Below, piece after piece: positions 1 to 10,692 of a stretch of DNA of 64,000 nt. Each line of letters begins with the position of its first letter. Position 1 is the stretch's first letter. The position numbers were made by a program, and so were the translations under genes. The DNA is from Mycoplasmopsis agalactiae 14628 (GTDB lineage: Bacteria > Bacillota_I > Bacilli_A > Mycoplasmatales > Metamycoplasmataceae). The DNA is taken from the NCBI RefSeq assembly GCF_000266865.1, contig NZ_AJPR01000011.1, positions 1 to 64,000 of the forward strand, read 5' to 3'. The notes beneath the pieces were generated by a model that saw nothing but the letters and a program-made list of their open reading frames with translations, made no database searches and had not been told where the DNA came from.

Positions 1-78
1 AATGAATTTATGATAAGTTCTGCTGTTAAATTCAACCCAATGTGCAAAAAGGTGATTGCAAACTATAACAAAGTTTAA
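1..78 (+). CDS. C-terminal end of an unidentified protein (truncated by window edge)
   Basis: The first 25 codons are open in frame 1 and end at TAA (76-78). The tail contains FNPMCKKVIANYNKV. Nothing recognisable remains, so no function is given. It lies upstream of the recombinase gene, separated by about 130 bases. It could also be chance open sequence, since only the last 25 codons are visible. Confidence 0.35.
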   Translation, partial: NEFMISSAVKFNPMCKKVIANYNKV

Positions 79-170
79 AATAAGATAATTATTGGGCTCT
101 AATTATGGAGCATTCATCAACTATTTTTCTAGACAATTCATAATCTTATTTATATAAATGGGCTATCAAT

Positions 171-183
171 ATTAGAGTCTAAT
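171..183. promoter_or_regulatory. 13-base perfect palindrome ATTAGAGTCTAAT before the recombinase gene
   Basis: The palindrome ATTAGA-G-TCTAAT ends 24 bases before the recombinase ATG. It lies just after a TATATAAA stretch (about 150-157) that could be a -10 box. A site here would be well placed for an operator or a recombinase half-site. A weaker stem (ATAATTA/TAATTAT) sits at about 84-105. Function is inference. Confidence 0.35.
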
Positions 184-207
184 AAAACAAAAAACAGAGG
201 AGTCAAT

Positions 208-957
208 ATGGTAGAAACCTTTATTACATTTTGCGAACGTAAGAATTTAGCAAAAAGCACAATTGAAGCTTACAAAAATATTCTTTCAAATATTTTGTCA
301 GTTGAAACAAATAAACATCTTGCTATTATGAAAATAATAACAAATCAGCAACTTAAAGCAAACACACAGCGTCTTTACAGACAAGTGTATGCTTTATACT
401 TAAAATTTAGTAATCAAAAGAGAAACTATAAAGATATAACAGTGCTAAAAGTAAAACCTATGCAGTCTATTTATAGGCCTGTTCTTACAAAAGCTCAAGT
501 ATATAGAAGAACTAATATTATGCATAAAGATAAACCAAAAATAGTGTTTTACAAACTGCTTATTCGTTTTATGTTCGAAACAGGAATTAGAATAGGTGAA
601 CTTAAATCACTTAATGAAGAAGATAAACGAATCTATGTTAATGGCAAGGGCAATAAAAACCGCCAGGTTTTTTATAATGCCGAAACTTATGAAAACTTAA
701 AAATGTTTAAAGACAGAATCAAAACAGTGTCGTATATCACTGTTTCAAAGGCTATTAAGCACTTTTTAGGCAATGAATATAGTCCACATTCACTGCGTAG
801 ATCATTTGCTTCATTTATGCTAAAAAAAGGAGCATTGCCTAAAATGGTGCAAAGGCAAATGGGGCACTCTAGTATAGCAACTACGTTTGCATACCAACAA
901 TTAGATGAAAATGAAAACTATCGAATTTACAGAAAAATAATGCTTAATAGCAAGTAA
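208..957 (+). CDS. Tyrosine recombinase (Xer/integrase family)
   Basis: A 249-residue tyrosine recombinase, which cuts and rejoins DNA through a 3'-phosphotyrosine. The N-terminal about 80 residues look like a SAM-like core-binding domain (STIEAYKNIL). The catalytic domain has all expected residues: R128 (TGIRIGEL), K147 (GKGNK), H194 and R197 (PHSLRRS), H220 (MGHSS) and nucleophile Y229. It should therefore be active. The start is set by GAGGAG six bases before the ATG. The protein is shorter than XerC/D (about 300) and resembles the compact Xer1-type recombinases that switch surface-lipoprotein loci in M. agalactiae and M. bovis. That link is inference, because no inverted silent genes are inside the window. 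A tRNA-Lys gene follows 91 bases downstream. Confidence 0.9.
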   Translation: MVETFITFCERKNLAKSTIEAYKNILSNILSVETNKHLAIMKIITNQQLKANTQRLYRQVYALYLKFSNQKRNYKDITVLKVKPMQSIYRPVLTKAQVYRRTNIMHKDKPKIVFYKLLIRFMFETGIRIGELKSLNEEDKRIYVNGKGNKNRQVFYNAETYENLKMFKDRIKTVSYITVSKAIKHFLGNEYSPHSLRRSFASFMLKKGALPKMVQRQMGHSSIATTFAYQQLDENENYRIYRKIMLNSK

Positions 958-1048
958 TTTTTATAAGAAAAATATAATTTTTTACTCAAACATACATCAT
1001 CAATTTTATTTTGCAATCATAAAATTTAATTTATAATATTTTTGTTAT

Positions 1049-1124
1049 GCGTCGTTAGCTCAGTTGGTAGAGCAGCTGGCTCTTAACCAGCGGGTCACAG
1101 GTTCGAGCCCTGTACGACGTACCA
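1049..1124 (+). tRNA. tRNA-Lys (anticodon CTT)
   Basis: Cloverleaf with acceptor GCGTCGT/ACGACGT, D arm GCTC...GAGC, anticodon loop CTCTTAA and an encoded CCA. A -10 box TATAAT lies at 1032-1037, with TTGCAA at 1011-1016 as a possible -35. A hairpin terminator follows at 1151. Confidence 0.95.
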
Positions 1125-1150
1125 TATCTTAAATATAATAAGAACCTTAA

Positions 1151-1176
1151 CAATCAACAAAAATGTTGATTGTTTT
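1151..1176 (+). terminator. Rho-independent terminator after tRNA-Lys
   Basis: Perfect 9-base stem CAATCAACA / TGTTGATTG with a four-A loop, followed by TTTT. Confidence 0.8.
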
Positions 1177-1295
1177 AATTTATTGTAAAAAATTATTTTT
1201 TGGTATTATTTGAATAATATTATTGCTTGCACAAAATAAGCAATAATTTCTATCAAATTCAAACCATTAATTATATATTTAACAACGGAGGTTAT

Positions 1296-3140
1296 ATGAC
1301 GCCTACACGCATAATTCCAATAGGTGGAGTACAAGAAATAGGAAAATCTACTTTAATAATTGAGCACGGCAAACATATTGTAATCATTGACGCAGGTATT
1401 AAATTTGCTGACACAGCAACAACAGGTATCAAAGGAATAATTCCTGATTATAAATACTTAAAAGAAAGAAAAGACAACATTGAAGGTCTTTTTATTACTC
1501 ACGGCCACGAGGATCATATTGGTGGTGTTGTTTATTTAGTTAAGCAAGTTCATCTAAAAAGAATTTATGCCCCTAAAATAGCAATTCAATATTTAAAACT
1601 TAAATTTGAAGAACACAAAATCACTCACAAAGTAGAATTTATTGAAATTGAAAAATCAGCTGTCCATGAATTTGGCAATGGTCAGGTAAAAGTAGACTTT
1701 TGAACAGCACAGCACTCAATTCCTGATGCTTTTGGTATCAGAGTTACTACACCTAATGGTTCAATTATGTGTACTGGTGACTTTAGATTCGACTATAACC
1801 CTATTGGTGAAATCTATACCGATTTTACTAAGCTAGATGCTATCGGAAAAGAAGGCCTTACAGTCCTATTGTCTGATTCAACTAATGCTATGCGTCCTTT
1901 TCACTCGCCTAGTGAAAACGATATCTTAATAGATATTGAACGCCACATGCGTTCTGCTACTAGAAAAATTATAGTCACTGCTTTTGCTTCTAACTTAACT
2001 AGAGTAAAAGCTATCATTGACCTTGCTGTTAAATTAAAGAAAAAAGTAGCTTGTTTTGGTCGTTCAATGGTTCAAGGTATTAAAATTGGCCGTAAATTAG
2101 GAAACATAAAGGCTCCGGCAAGTATTTTTGTTGAAAAAAGAGAAATATCAAAAGTTCCTGAAAATCAATTAGTTGTTTTAACAACTGGTAGTCAGGGTGA
2201 GCAATTAGCTGCATTATCAAGAATGAGCTATGGTAAGCATGCTAATATTAAAATAGAAAAAGGCGATATGGTTATCTTTTCATCTAACCCTATTCCTGGT
2301 AACAGAATGGTTGTTGAACTTCTTATTAACCGTTTAGCAAAACTAGGAGCCATTATCAAAGAAAACGGCCCTGATGGCTACTTGCACACTTCTGGTCATG
2401 CTTACAAACATGAACATGATAAAATCTTCCAGCTAACTAGACCTAAATTCTTTATACCATACCATGGTGAATATAGAATGTGTGTGGCACATGGTGAAAG
2501 CGCTGTGCGTAATGGTGTCAACAAAAACAACATTTTTATTCCTGAAATTGGTCAAGTATTCAATATGATTGATAACCAAATTGTTCCTACAACTGAAAAA
2601 ATTGAATACGGCCCAATTTATATTGATGGCACAACCACACTAAGTGTAACAGGCAGCACACTAAAAGAAAGAAATGAATTAGCTAACAGCGGTTTTGTTA
2701 ACATCATCATGACAATTGACAAAGAAAAAAATGAAATAGTCGGCAGACCACATCTTATTAGTCGGGGAAGCTTTTATGTAAAAACTTCTTTAGCCCTAGT
2801 TGAAGAGGCTAAACGTATAGCTCATGGCGCTGTACTTTACCATATTAAAAATAGCCAAAATTGAAACATTGTTGAACTAAAACAATTGATAATAGATCGA
2901 CTAGAATCCCTTTTTTATAAGGAAAAACGTCGTAGACCAATTATTATTCCTACCTTCTTATTTACTAAAGAAGAAACAGACCCTCTTTTTGAAAAAGCAA
3001 CAATTAAATTTGAAAACAAAAATATTGATTCTAAGAAAAGAGAGGCTAACCAAAAAGTTCTTAGAGAACTCCAAGAAGAGATTTTTGGAACCTCAAATGA
3101 ATTCACTGAAGACTTTAGAGATGAAGTTGATGATGAATAA
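1296..3140 (+). CDS. rnjA: Ribonuclease J, metallo-beta-lactamase fold
   Basis: A 614-residue RNase J, an endo/5'-3' exoribonuclease of mRNA decay and rRNA maturation. The beta-lactamase-type zinc site THGHEDH is at residues 68-74. The beta-CASP region (SDSTNAMRPFHSPSE, FASNLTRVKAI, TTGSQGE) follows, and then SGHAYKHEH and FIPYHGEYR. Two TGA codons are read as Trp (1701 and 2862). The start at 1296 is favoured over an in-frame ATG at 1227 because GGAGG lies directly before it and the conserved TRIIPIGGVQEIGKS begins there. The C-terminal domain runs through EKRRRPIIIPTF. The length fits the family, and a terminator follows. Confidence 0.95.
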
Positions 3141-3154
3141 TATTATTTACTTAT

Positions 3155-3183
3155 AAAAGCATCCATTTTGGGGTGCTTTTTTT
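3155..3183 (+). terminator. Terminator after rnjA
   Basis: Stem AAAAGCA / TGCTTTT around a CC/GG extension, ending in a run of T. Confidence 0.8.
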
Positions 3184-3279
3184 GAAAAAAATTATCTTGT
3201 TTTTCCATTATTAATATCTAAGAAAGCTAAATATATATAATTATCATAAATTACTTTTGTGCTTATTTTAAGGATGTAA

Positions 3280-4473
3280 ATGAACAAAATTGTAACTAAA
3301 GTACTATCATCATCAATTGTTGCTTTACCTATATCATTGCCTTTATTATCAGCTCGCTGTCAAAATCAAAATAACTCATCATTAATAAGTAGCAGTAACA
3401 CTCATGATTCAGATGCAAGACATAAATTTGTTACTCAAGCAAGCTTATCAAGCCAAATTTTAAACATGTTTCCTTCAATGTTTGGTGGCTTAATCTTGAA
3501 TAATATTGAAAAAGAGAAGAAGGCAAAAGAAGCAAAAGAAAAAAGTGAGAAAGAAAAGTCTGAATCAAGCGCTTTTGAATCTGAATCTAAAGATGGCTTT
3601 GATTTTATTATTGAAAATCAAAAAGATCTTTTTGCAAGCGGGGTTCCTTCTTTTGCTAATGGAATGGAGCAAATCTTCCTTAGTTTAAATCCTGAGTACA
3701 CTTCTAGATATGAAGCTAAAATAGTTGGCGCTGGCTTTAATGACCTAGAAGGTACCTTGACTCTTGTTGTTCAAATTCTTCATAAACCCGAATCAAATAT
3801 TGAGAACAATGAAGGCAACAAATACTTTCAGAAACTTGAATTTACTGGATTTAAGAAATTCGATGCATCGGATAGCAATAAAAATGTTATAAATCTACAT
3901 TATGGTAAGGAAAACTTGCTAAAATCTTATGAAAGAGGAACTAGTCTTTACGAATATATTGCAAGAAAAGTACTTAGAAACTATGTAAACGATAGCCCTA
4001 CACCAGTTGAAATTAATGGCAATGGCTGAACAGTTCTTAAAAGACTTCTTGCTTTGCCAAATGCATCAAAACAAATATCTGTCAATGCAAATGATTATCT
4101 TGAGATATATAAAACCAACAACCAAAAGCTAACTCTTAGTGACATAATATCACATAAACATGGTGCAATAGTCTATCCATTTTTTGGTTTGTTCGAGGAC
4201 TACCGCAACATCTACAGTGATCCAACTGATGATAATTTAAAAGTTTATCTTTATAAAAATGCTGATAAAAAAGACATGTTAAAAGTAAAAATAATTCTTA
4301 CTGTAAATGCTGGAATCCAAGATATATATACAAATATTGATCGAGACACAAGCGGCAAACCTAAGATAACATTTACTTTAGAAGCAGAAGCCCCATATGA
4401 TGACTTAATTCCAGACATTTCCGAAAAAGTAGAAAATGTAATTCCACATTGAAGGCGTTCTTGGCTTACTTAA
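3280..4473 (+). CDS. Predicted surface lipoprotein, unknown function
   Basis: A 397-residue protein with a lysine-then-hydrophobic signal segment ending LLSARC at about residue 27. The Cys fits lipid attachment, but Arg at -1 is unusual for a lipobox. A charged, probably coiled-coil stretch rich in EKKAKEAKEK lies at about residues 71-92. Later segments include LFEDYRNIYSD and ITFTLEAEAPYDDLIPD. TGA is read as Trp at 4027 and 4450, and the true stop is TAA at 4471-4473. AAGGATG precedes the ATG. It is monocistronic, with a terminator upstream and a hairpin downstream. I do not recognise a family beyond mycoplasma lipoproteins. Confidence 0.8.
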
Positions 4474-4485
4474 TTAAACTAATTT

Positions 4486-4507
4486 GCAAGCACAGCTTGC
4501 GCTTTTT
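4486..4507 (+). terminator. Terminator after the lipoprotein
   Basis: Stem GCAAGC / GCTTGC with a three-base loop, then GCTTTTT. It is flanked by a longer imperfect inverted repeat around TTAATTA. Confidence 0.7.
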
Positions 4508-4577
4508 AATTCCCAAACTTAATTAGTTTATATAACATAATTGCAAATAATAATCTATGATTTTAATGGAGATAAGC

Positions 4578-6995
4578 ATGACAGAATCAAGCAAGCCTAA
4601 AATCATTAATGAAACTAAATTTGTTAAGTCTTACTTTAACCAAGACTACTTTTTATGACACAGTGCTCAGGAATTTGAGGCAGATTATATAAATCCTTTA
4701 ATCTTGCCAAATGAAAAAGATGAGTTATTAGAGGATGATGAATATGATGAATCAGATATAGGAAGCTCAATTTGAAATAAGCTTATTAATGAAAATTTAG
4801 ACACAAGTGTGCAAACTGTTAATGCACAATCAAATATTTTTGCAAGCATCCAAAATCAACTTAATTTATGAGCAACTAGCGAATTATTTAGTGGCTTAAA
4901 ATACAAAATTGTTTCACCTAAAGGTGACTTAAAAGCTAGAATAAATGAAACAAATAAATTGCTTGCTGATTCTTCATGTGATGTAATTATAAATGGCTAT
5001 TTTGGCTATGAAACAGGCGAATTTGTCATTTATACAAACCCTTTTGCTTTCAATAAATTACAAAACAAACTATATCTTTCCAAACTTTCAACACATGTTA
5101 AAATTGACTCGCTTTTATCATTAAAATTTTCATATGAAATATTTAAAAAACAAAACATACTTGTAAATAATGCTTACTTAATTATTGTTGATTCACAAAT
5201 GCCACAAACTCAAGGTGTTTGTAAATTTGTATGCACTGAATTATGTCATATGTCAAGGAACAAATATACTTTTGATAAAGATGCCTGAGATACTATAAAA
5301 CAGGCTTTGAATGACAAAATTAACCCTTGCTTCAAAGACAGAAAAGCCTTTCTTAATTATATGAATCAAGGCTGAGCACTAGTTAAAAATGAGCTTAGTT
5401 TTAATCAGCACAATGGTAAACTGTCTAAGACATTTAATTATTCCGAATGTATTAGAAAAAATTATGGTTTAAAGTCAATTAAGAATGCTGACAAAAGAAA
5501 TAACTTTTTTAAATTTGATGTCGATGAATCGTTTGATTCAGAACTATATTTAGGTGATTTTGACAAAATAATCAACAAAATCATTAGAGCATATTATGTA
5601 ACTGAACCTGATCTAAGTTTTTTTGATATAGAAACTGATGATAATACTGCTCTTAATAGTGACTATAATCATTTTGGCAAAAATGATCTTTTGGCTAAAG
5701 ACTATTTGATAGCTTCACTAGGCAAAGAAAACATTTTTAACAGGCAAATTTTTTCTGACTTAAGAATTAATCTTATAGCCAATAATCAAGCTGGCAGAAC
5801 ATTTAATAAAGCTAAAGAAAACTTTATCGAAAAAGTTCAACAAGCCTATAAAACAGGCGATTTTGTCAAATCACTTGTTATTGAAAAATATCTCAGTGAG
5901 CTACATATTAAAGACCAAAAAATAGTTTGATATGACTATGAATCATTTATGAGTTTACTTCCAGTAATTGATGATTTTTCACCTTATTCACAAATAGTTA
6001 ACCAGGTATCAATCATTGACACAATTAATGGAAAAATTATAGAAAATACTCAAGAAGATATAGTTTATGACCCTAAAAACATATCAATTTATAACTTAAT
6101 TTCAATATTAAAAAATTTATATGACAGACAGGGAGATAGATATATTGTCTATAACAAAGGTTTCGAAAATACACGCAATATGGAAATAGCTACTTGAGCT
6201 CAAAATCATAATTCTGATAAGAGTTTTATTAAAGAACTAAATGAAACACTATCAATAAAGCCTGATGATGTTATGACTTTTGCTAACTATATCAATAGCA
6301 GAACCATAGATTTATATGAGTTATTTTCAAGACCAAGTAAGAAAATGAAATTTGATGATAGTAAAATTTACCAAAATATTCATATAGCAATAGATGAATC
6401 AAAACTTAATTCGAATGTAAAAAGCAAGCATAATCCAGTCACTACTTTTAGCCAAAAAGGCTTTATTATAGAACCAAAAGTTGATAAACAATTTATTAAC
6501 TTTACAATTAATGATGTTGATAATCAAACCATAAAAGGACTCGAAAATCTTACTGAAGTTCAAACTTCAGCAATGTCATCAATTCTTAATTTAAATGTGT
6601 TTTTGAAAGATTTAAAGGGCATGGGATCTATTAAAAAAGTTGAGCATTTAATAACAGCTAAAAAGATTCTTTTAGAACATATGATAACGCCTTATCCTGA
6701 CCTTAAAAAAGTTCATAACGGTTCTGAAGCCATGGAAATAGCCATAAAAAGATATGCTAACTTAATTGATGGCAATGTTTGAGAAGACAATCTCTCAAAC
6801 TTAAAGAAATATTGCCACAATGACGTTTTAGCAATGATCATGACTTTTAATTTCATTGAAAAAATTGTTGGTGACATTTTCCCAGAAATAAACGAATTAA
6901 AATATACATTCGACAGCAACCGTCAATACCTATTAAACAGGCATAAATGGCAAATTGAAGTTGTTAACTATAAAGAAAGAGCAACCAAGAAATAG
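4578..6995 (+). CDS. DUF2779-type protein with a DEDD-exonuclease-like domain
   Basis: An 805-residue protein, open only when TGA is Trp (nine or more in-frame TGAs). GGAGAT precedes the ATG. The N-terminal region (FNQDYFLW, then DVIINGYFGYE and LYLSKLSTHVK) resembles the Cas4/RecB-like PD-(D/E)XK part seen in DUF2779 proteins. The C-terminal half has WYDYESF at residues 451-457, matching exonuclease motif I (DxE). It also has YIVYNKGFENTRNME as a motif II candidate and YCHNDV (Y745, D749) matching motif III YxxxD. It is therefore probably a nucleic-acid exonuclease; substrate and pathway are unknown. The domain reading is from motifs by eye. The gene stands alone between lipoprotein genes. 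Two copies of the TGTTTTATAG motif lie inside it on the minus strand. Confidence 0.75.
5293..5302 (-). repeat. Interspersed motif TGTTTTATAG (10-base core)
   Basis: Ten-base core of the dispersed motif, read on the minus strand inside the DUF2779 gene. It lacks the final G. Confidence 0.5.
5845..5855 (-). repeat. Interspersed motif TGTTTTATAGG (exact)
   Basis: Exact 11-base copy on the minus strand inside the DUF2779 gene, with flanks making GCCTGTTTTATAGGC, a short inverted repeat. Confidence 0.6.
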
Positions 6996-7016
6996 GATGC
7001 TCTTTTATTGTTCATA

Positions 7017-7493
7017 TTAAATTATTTCTCAAGTTGTTCAAGGATCAACAACTTTGGCTTTGGGTTCATCTTTGATCTTTAAACTTGGGTATAAGCCATC
7101 GAAGATTTTAACTTCTTCTGAAGAAGCCATTTTTGTTTTCTTGTCTTTCTTTGAATTTACCTCTTTAACAATTTCACCAGTATATCACGATTCAAAAATG
7201 CTATCACTAGATGATAAATGATTTGCCACTGTTTTTGGCTTTGGTGGAGTCATTGGAGATTCTTCCATTTTCTTCTCAGGTGTTGCTGTTAAAGATTTAT
7301 TATCCTTTCCTTCCATTTTGTTTTCAGTGTTTTCCATTACTTCCTTTTTAGGAGTCATGTCCATTTTCTTTTCTTCTTTTTTCTCTACTTTTTTGTTCAT
7401 TTCTGCTGTGTTGTCAGTACATGATGCAGCCACTATTGGTGCAGCAAATAAAGTTGCAGGTGCTGCTAACAGCATTAATTTGTTTTTCTTCAT
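7017..7493 (-). CDS. Short predicted lipoprotein
   Basis: A 158-residue protein starting MKKNKLMLLAAP, with a clear lipobox VAASC at about residue 24. The mature part is short and very rich in Lys, Glu, Met and Pro (KKEEKK, PMTPPKPK). It ends SWYTGEIVKEV...VDPWTTWEII with three TGA-Trp codons. The start at 7493 is chosen over an upstream ATG because it begins the canonical signal peptide and AGAGGAC precedes it. It may be a truncated member of a larger lipoprotein family or a small surface antigen; no known domain is visible. It is convergent with the DUF2779 gene, 21 bases apart, and its upstream region holds operator-like palindromes. Confidence 0.75.
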
Positions 7494-7580
7494 TTGTCCT
7501 CTCAAATCAAAATATAGAATAGTGAACTTTACTAAGTCCGCGAATTAGTATACTGAAAACACATTTATCAATATCTTAGT

Positions 7581-7618
7581 ATGGAATGCATTTCATATTT
7601 ATAGCAATATGTTTCCAT
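7581..7618. promoter_or_regulatory. Operator-like palindrome upstream of the short lipoprotein
   Basis: ATGGAATGCATTTCAT (7581-7596) is a near-perfect 16-base palindrome of LacI-operator form (TGNAAN4TTNCA). GTTTCCAT at 7611-7618 is the reverse complement of ATGGAAAC, which also occurs in the palindrome before the LacI-family gene at 30976. Binding by that regulator is inference. Confidence 0.4.
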
Positions 7619-7636
7619 ACACATTTAAAAAAATAA

Positions 7637-7656
7637 AAATCTGGAAGACCAGATTT
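7637..7656 (-). terminator. Terminator overlapping the gatB stop codon
   Basis: Perfect 8-base stem AAATCTGG / CCAGATTT with a four-base loop. On the minus strand it is followed by TTTATTTTTTT. The gatB stop (7655-7657) lies in the first arm. Confidence 0.8.
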
Positions 7657-9076
7657 ATTGTTTAAATTTTTCATTCAAAATTTTTAGTAACACTTCATTT
7701 GCTTTTTGTGGGTTAACTTTGCCACCCGAAACCTTCATTATGTTTCCTAAAACAAATTTAATTACTTTTTCACTGCGTTCAGTATACTCGGACACAAGCA
7801 ATTCATTCTTTGCAATAATTTCATTAACTCAATTAGTTATGATGTTTTCATCACTGATTTGTTCTAAATCATGCTCTTTTATTAATTGGTTTATATCATC
7901 ATCAAAATTAACTAATAAAGGCACTATTTTTTTAAATGACTTGCCAGAAATTATTTCTTTGTCCAGCAAATCAATTGCTTTTTCTAAATCACTTGTTTTT
8001 ATATTTAATTCATATGCCTTAATATTTTTGCTGTTAGCTAACGAAACAACTTCAGCAAAAAATAGTTTGCTTAATTTGCTTCTATCTGCATACTTAATAG
8101 AATCAAAATAGTTTGCTAACTCAATGTCATTAGTTAAGCTTTTGATATAAATGTCTTGAATTTCTTCTTTTTTGTATCTGTTTTCCTTCTCTCAAGGAAG
8201 TTCATTTAGCTTTACATTATTAATAAATTCATCGCTTAATTTAATAAATGGAATATTAGGTTCTGGAAAGTATTTATAGTCAATTGCTCCAGTCTTAGTA
8301 CGCATTACAATTGTGCTTTGAGTCTCTTCATCATATCGCTTTGTTTGCTGTAAAATAGGCTCATTAGTCAAAATCTTCTGCTCTTGTAACTTTATTTCAT
8401 ATTCAATTGCATTCTTAATGCCCCTGAAGCTGTTCATATTTTTTATTTCAACTTTGGTTCCAAATTTACTATATCCTTTTGGCCTAAGCGAAATATTAAT
8501 ATCTGCTCTTAGTGAACCTTGTTCCATTTTTGCACTAGAAATATTTAATGAAAGAGCAATTTTTCTAATCATATCCACATAAGCAACAGCTTCATCAGCA
8601 CTACTTATTACTGGATTTGAAACTATTTCAATTAGTGGAACTCCTGCACGGTTATAATCTAATTTGGTTTTTTCACCATGATACTGTCTAGCTGTATCTT
8701 CTTCCAAATGAATTCTTTCAATACTTATTTTTTTAGTGCCTAAATCAGTATTTATTTCAACATATCCATTTGAACCAATAGGCCTATAAAACTGGGTTAT
8801 TTGATAACCTTTAGGTAAGTCAGGATAAAAATAATTTTTTCTGTCAAAGTGTAGCTCACTATCTATAATCATATTTAATGCTTTAGCTAACTTAATCCCT
8901 GAAATAACTGCTTCTTTATTAAGCAATGGAAGAGTGCCAGGATATCCCAAATCAATCTGATTTACAGTACTATTGGCTTCAGCATTAAAGTCAATTTTTG
9001 AAGGTGAAAACATTTTTGTTTTAGTATTGAGCTCAAGGTGAATTTCAATTCCAATAATTGCTTCAAAATTATTCAT
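7655..9076 (-). CDS. gatB: Aspartyl/glutamyl-tRNA amidotransferase subunit B
   Basis: A 473-residue GatB, the kinase/amidotransferase subunit that converts Glu-tRNA(Gln) to Gln-tRNA(Gln). Family features are the start FEAIIGIEIHLEL, LGYPGTLPLLN, HFDRKNYFYPDLPKGYQITQ, RIHLEEDTAR and the YDEETQ / DYKYFPEPN segment. The C-terminal YqeY-like tail ends VNPQKANEVLL. TGA is read as Trp at several positions. Its start overlaps the end of gatA by 8 bases, and AAAGGAG precedes it. It is the last gene of gatC-gatA-gatB, and a tRNA-Gln gene is also in the window (53006). Confidence 0.96.
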
Positions 9077-10382
9077 TATTCTCCTTTAAAAACTCTTCAA
9101 TTCATAATGCATGCGACAACAACTTTTCATCTTCATAAATTTTTGAATCAATTGATAAGTTAACAAATAAATCATCCTTAATTCAAGGAATCGACAATGA
9201 AGGATTCCCGGCAAGGTTAGCTCCGGTTAAAATATAGTCCATATAGCCATGCGATTTATTTTTTGAATCATCAATATAAGGCGCATAATCAGCAGCACAA
9301 GGATAAATAACGATGTCAAATTGCTTATGAATATTATCAATATGCTCTTTAATTAATCTTCTAACTTTTTGCGCCTTTAAAATCATTTCTTCTTGATTTT
9401 TAGAATGTAAAAAGAATGATCCTAGTGCGAGCCTAAGTTGTACCATTTCGCCAAAGCCTTCTGCTCTTGTGTTTGTCATTATTTCTTCTCAATTGCTTCC
9501 ATCTTTTCTAGACCCAAAAGCAATACCATTTAGGTTTGCAAGGTTGCTTGAAGCCTCAGAATAAGAAATAATTTCATAAACAGGTTTGATAGCTTTAAAA
9601 AGAGTCTCATCAATGTCAACTAATTCAACATTAGTTTCCTTTGAAAGCTGACTCATTAATTTTTTATATTTTTTATCAACAAACTCTTCAAGTCCGTGAA
9701 CATTCAGCATTCCTATTTTTTGTGGCTTGAGCTTGTTGACATCATTAATCTTGATATCTAAGCTAGTCATATCTCTAGGATCTTTGCCAAACATTACGCG
9801 TGACAAAGTAGCTATATCACTCACATTATGAGCAAAATATGCAACAGTGTCTAAGCTAGAAGCAAATGCGAATAATCCAAATCTGCTTATTGCTCCATAA
9901 CTTGGTTTAAATCCAACAATTCCGTTATAACTAGCGGGCAAACGAACTGAATCTCCGGTGTCTGAACCTAGCGAAAATGCAATATTTTTGGTTAATGTCG
10001 CTGCAGATCCACTAGATGATCCTCCTGCTAACCTACTTGAATCAAATGGATTAGTTATTAATCCAAAAGCACTATGCTTTCCTGTTCCTCCTAAGGCTAG
10101 CTCATCACAGTGAACTTTAGCAACTGGCACTGCACCCGCATCTAATAATTTTTGAACTACAGTTGCATTATAGTGAGGCATAAAATTTTCCAAAATTTTG
10201 CTTGAAGCAGTAGCTTTTTTACTTTCTGTAGCATAGTTATCTTTAATAGTAAACACACATTCATTTAAGATACCGTTGCCAACTTTTTTCTTTTCATCAT
10301 ACAAACTAGAAACACAATTATTCTTGTTGTTTTTTAACTCTTCAAATGCTTTTTCAAAATTGCCTTTATTTACTAATTCCAT
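9069..10382 (-). CDS. gatA: Aspartyl/glutamyl-tRNA amidotransferase subunit A
   Basis: A 437-residue amidase-signature enzyme that releases ammonia from glutamine for GatB. The Ser-cisSer-Lys triad region is visible: FTIKDNYA with the catalytic Lys, GSDTGDSVRLPAS, and GGSSSGSAA. Asp replaces the second Gly of the usual GSDTGGS; from memory this also occurs in other mycoplasma GatA proteins. It is slightly shorter than the usual 480 residues. TGA-Trp codons join the segments. Its ATG overlaps the gatC stop (TAATG), so translation is probably coupled. Confidence 0.96.
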
Positions 10383-10687
10383 TATTTTACAACCTTATTA
10401 GTCAATATGTAGTCACTATCATAATCAGCAGCATTAGCTAACAACTCTTGTTTTTCAATCGTAACAATTGACTCGTTTTCAACATCTTCTCTTAGAAAAT
10501 CAGTGAACTTTTCTTCATTTATATGACTTAGAGGCAACACATTAGTTGTATCAATATCTTTTAATCACGCAATTCTAGAATTTAAGTCTGCCCAAAGCGC
10601 CATTATGTCGTCCATAACCTTGTCATCAATTTTAAACATTAATGATGATGCTATTTCTCTTAACTCTTCTTTAATATTGTCTTTCAT
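10382..10687 (-). CDS. gatC: Aspartyl/glutamyl-tRNA amidotransferase subunit C
   Basis: A 101-residue protein starting MKDNIKEELREIASSLMF, with one TGA-Trp (SRIAWLKDIDTTNV). The IDTTNVLPLSH segment matches the GatC motif (DTxxVxP) that wraps GatA and GatB. Position directly before gatA with a TAATG overlap supports the call. Five bases separate it from the pseudouridine synthase gene upstream, so both are probably in one operon. Confidence 0.9.
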
Positions 10688-10692
10688 ATAGC

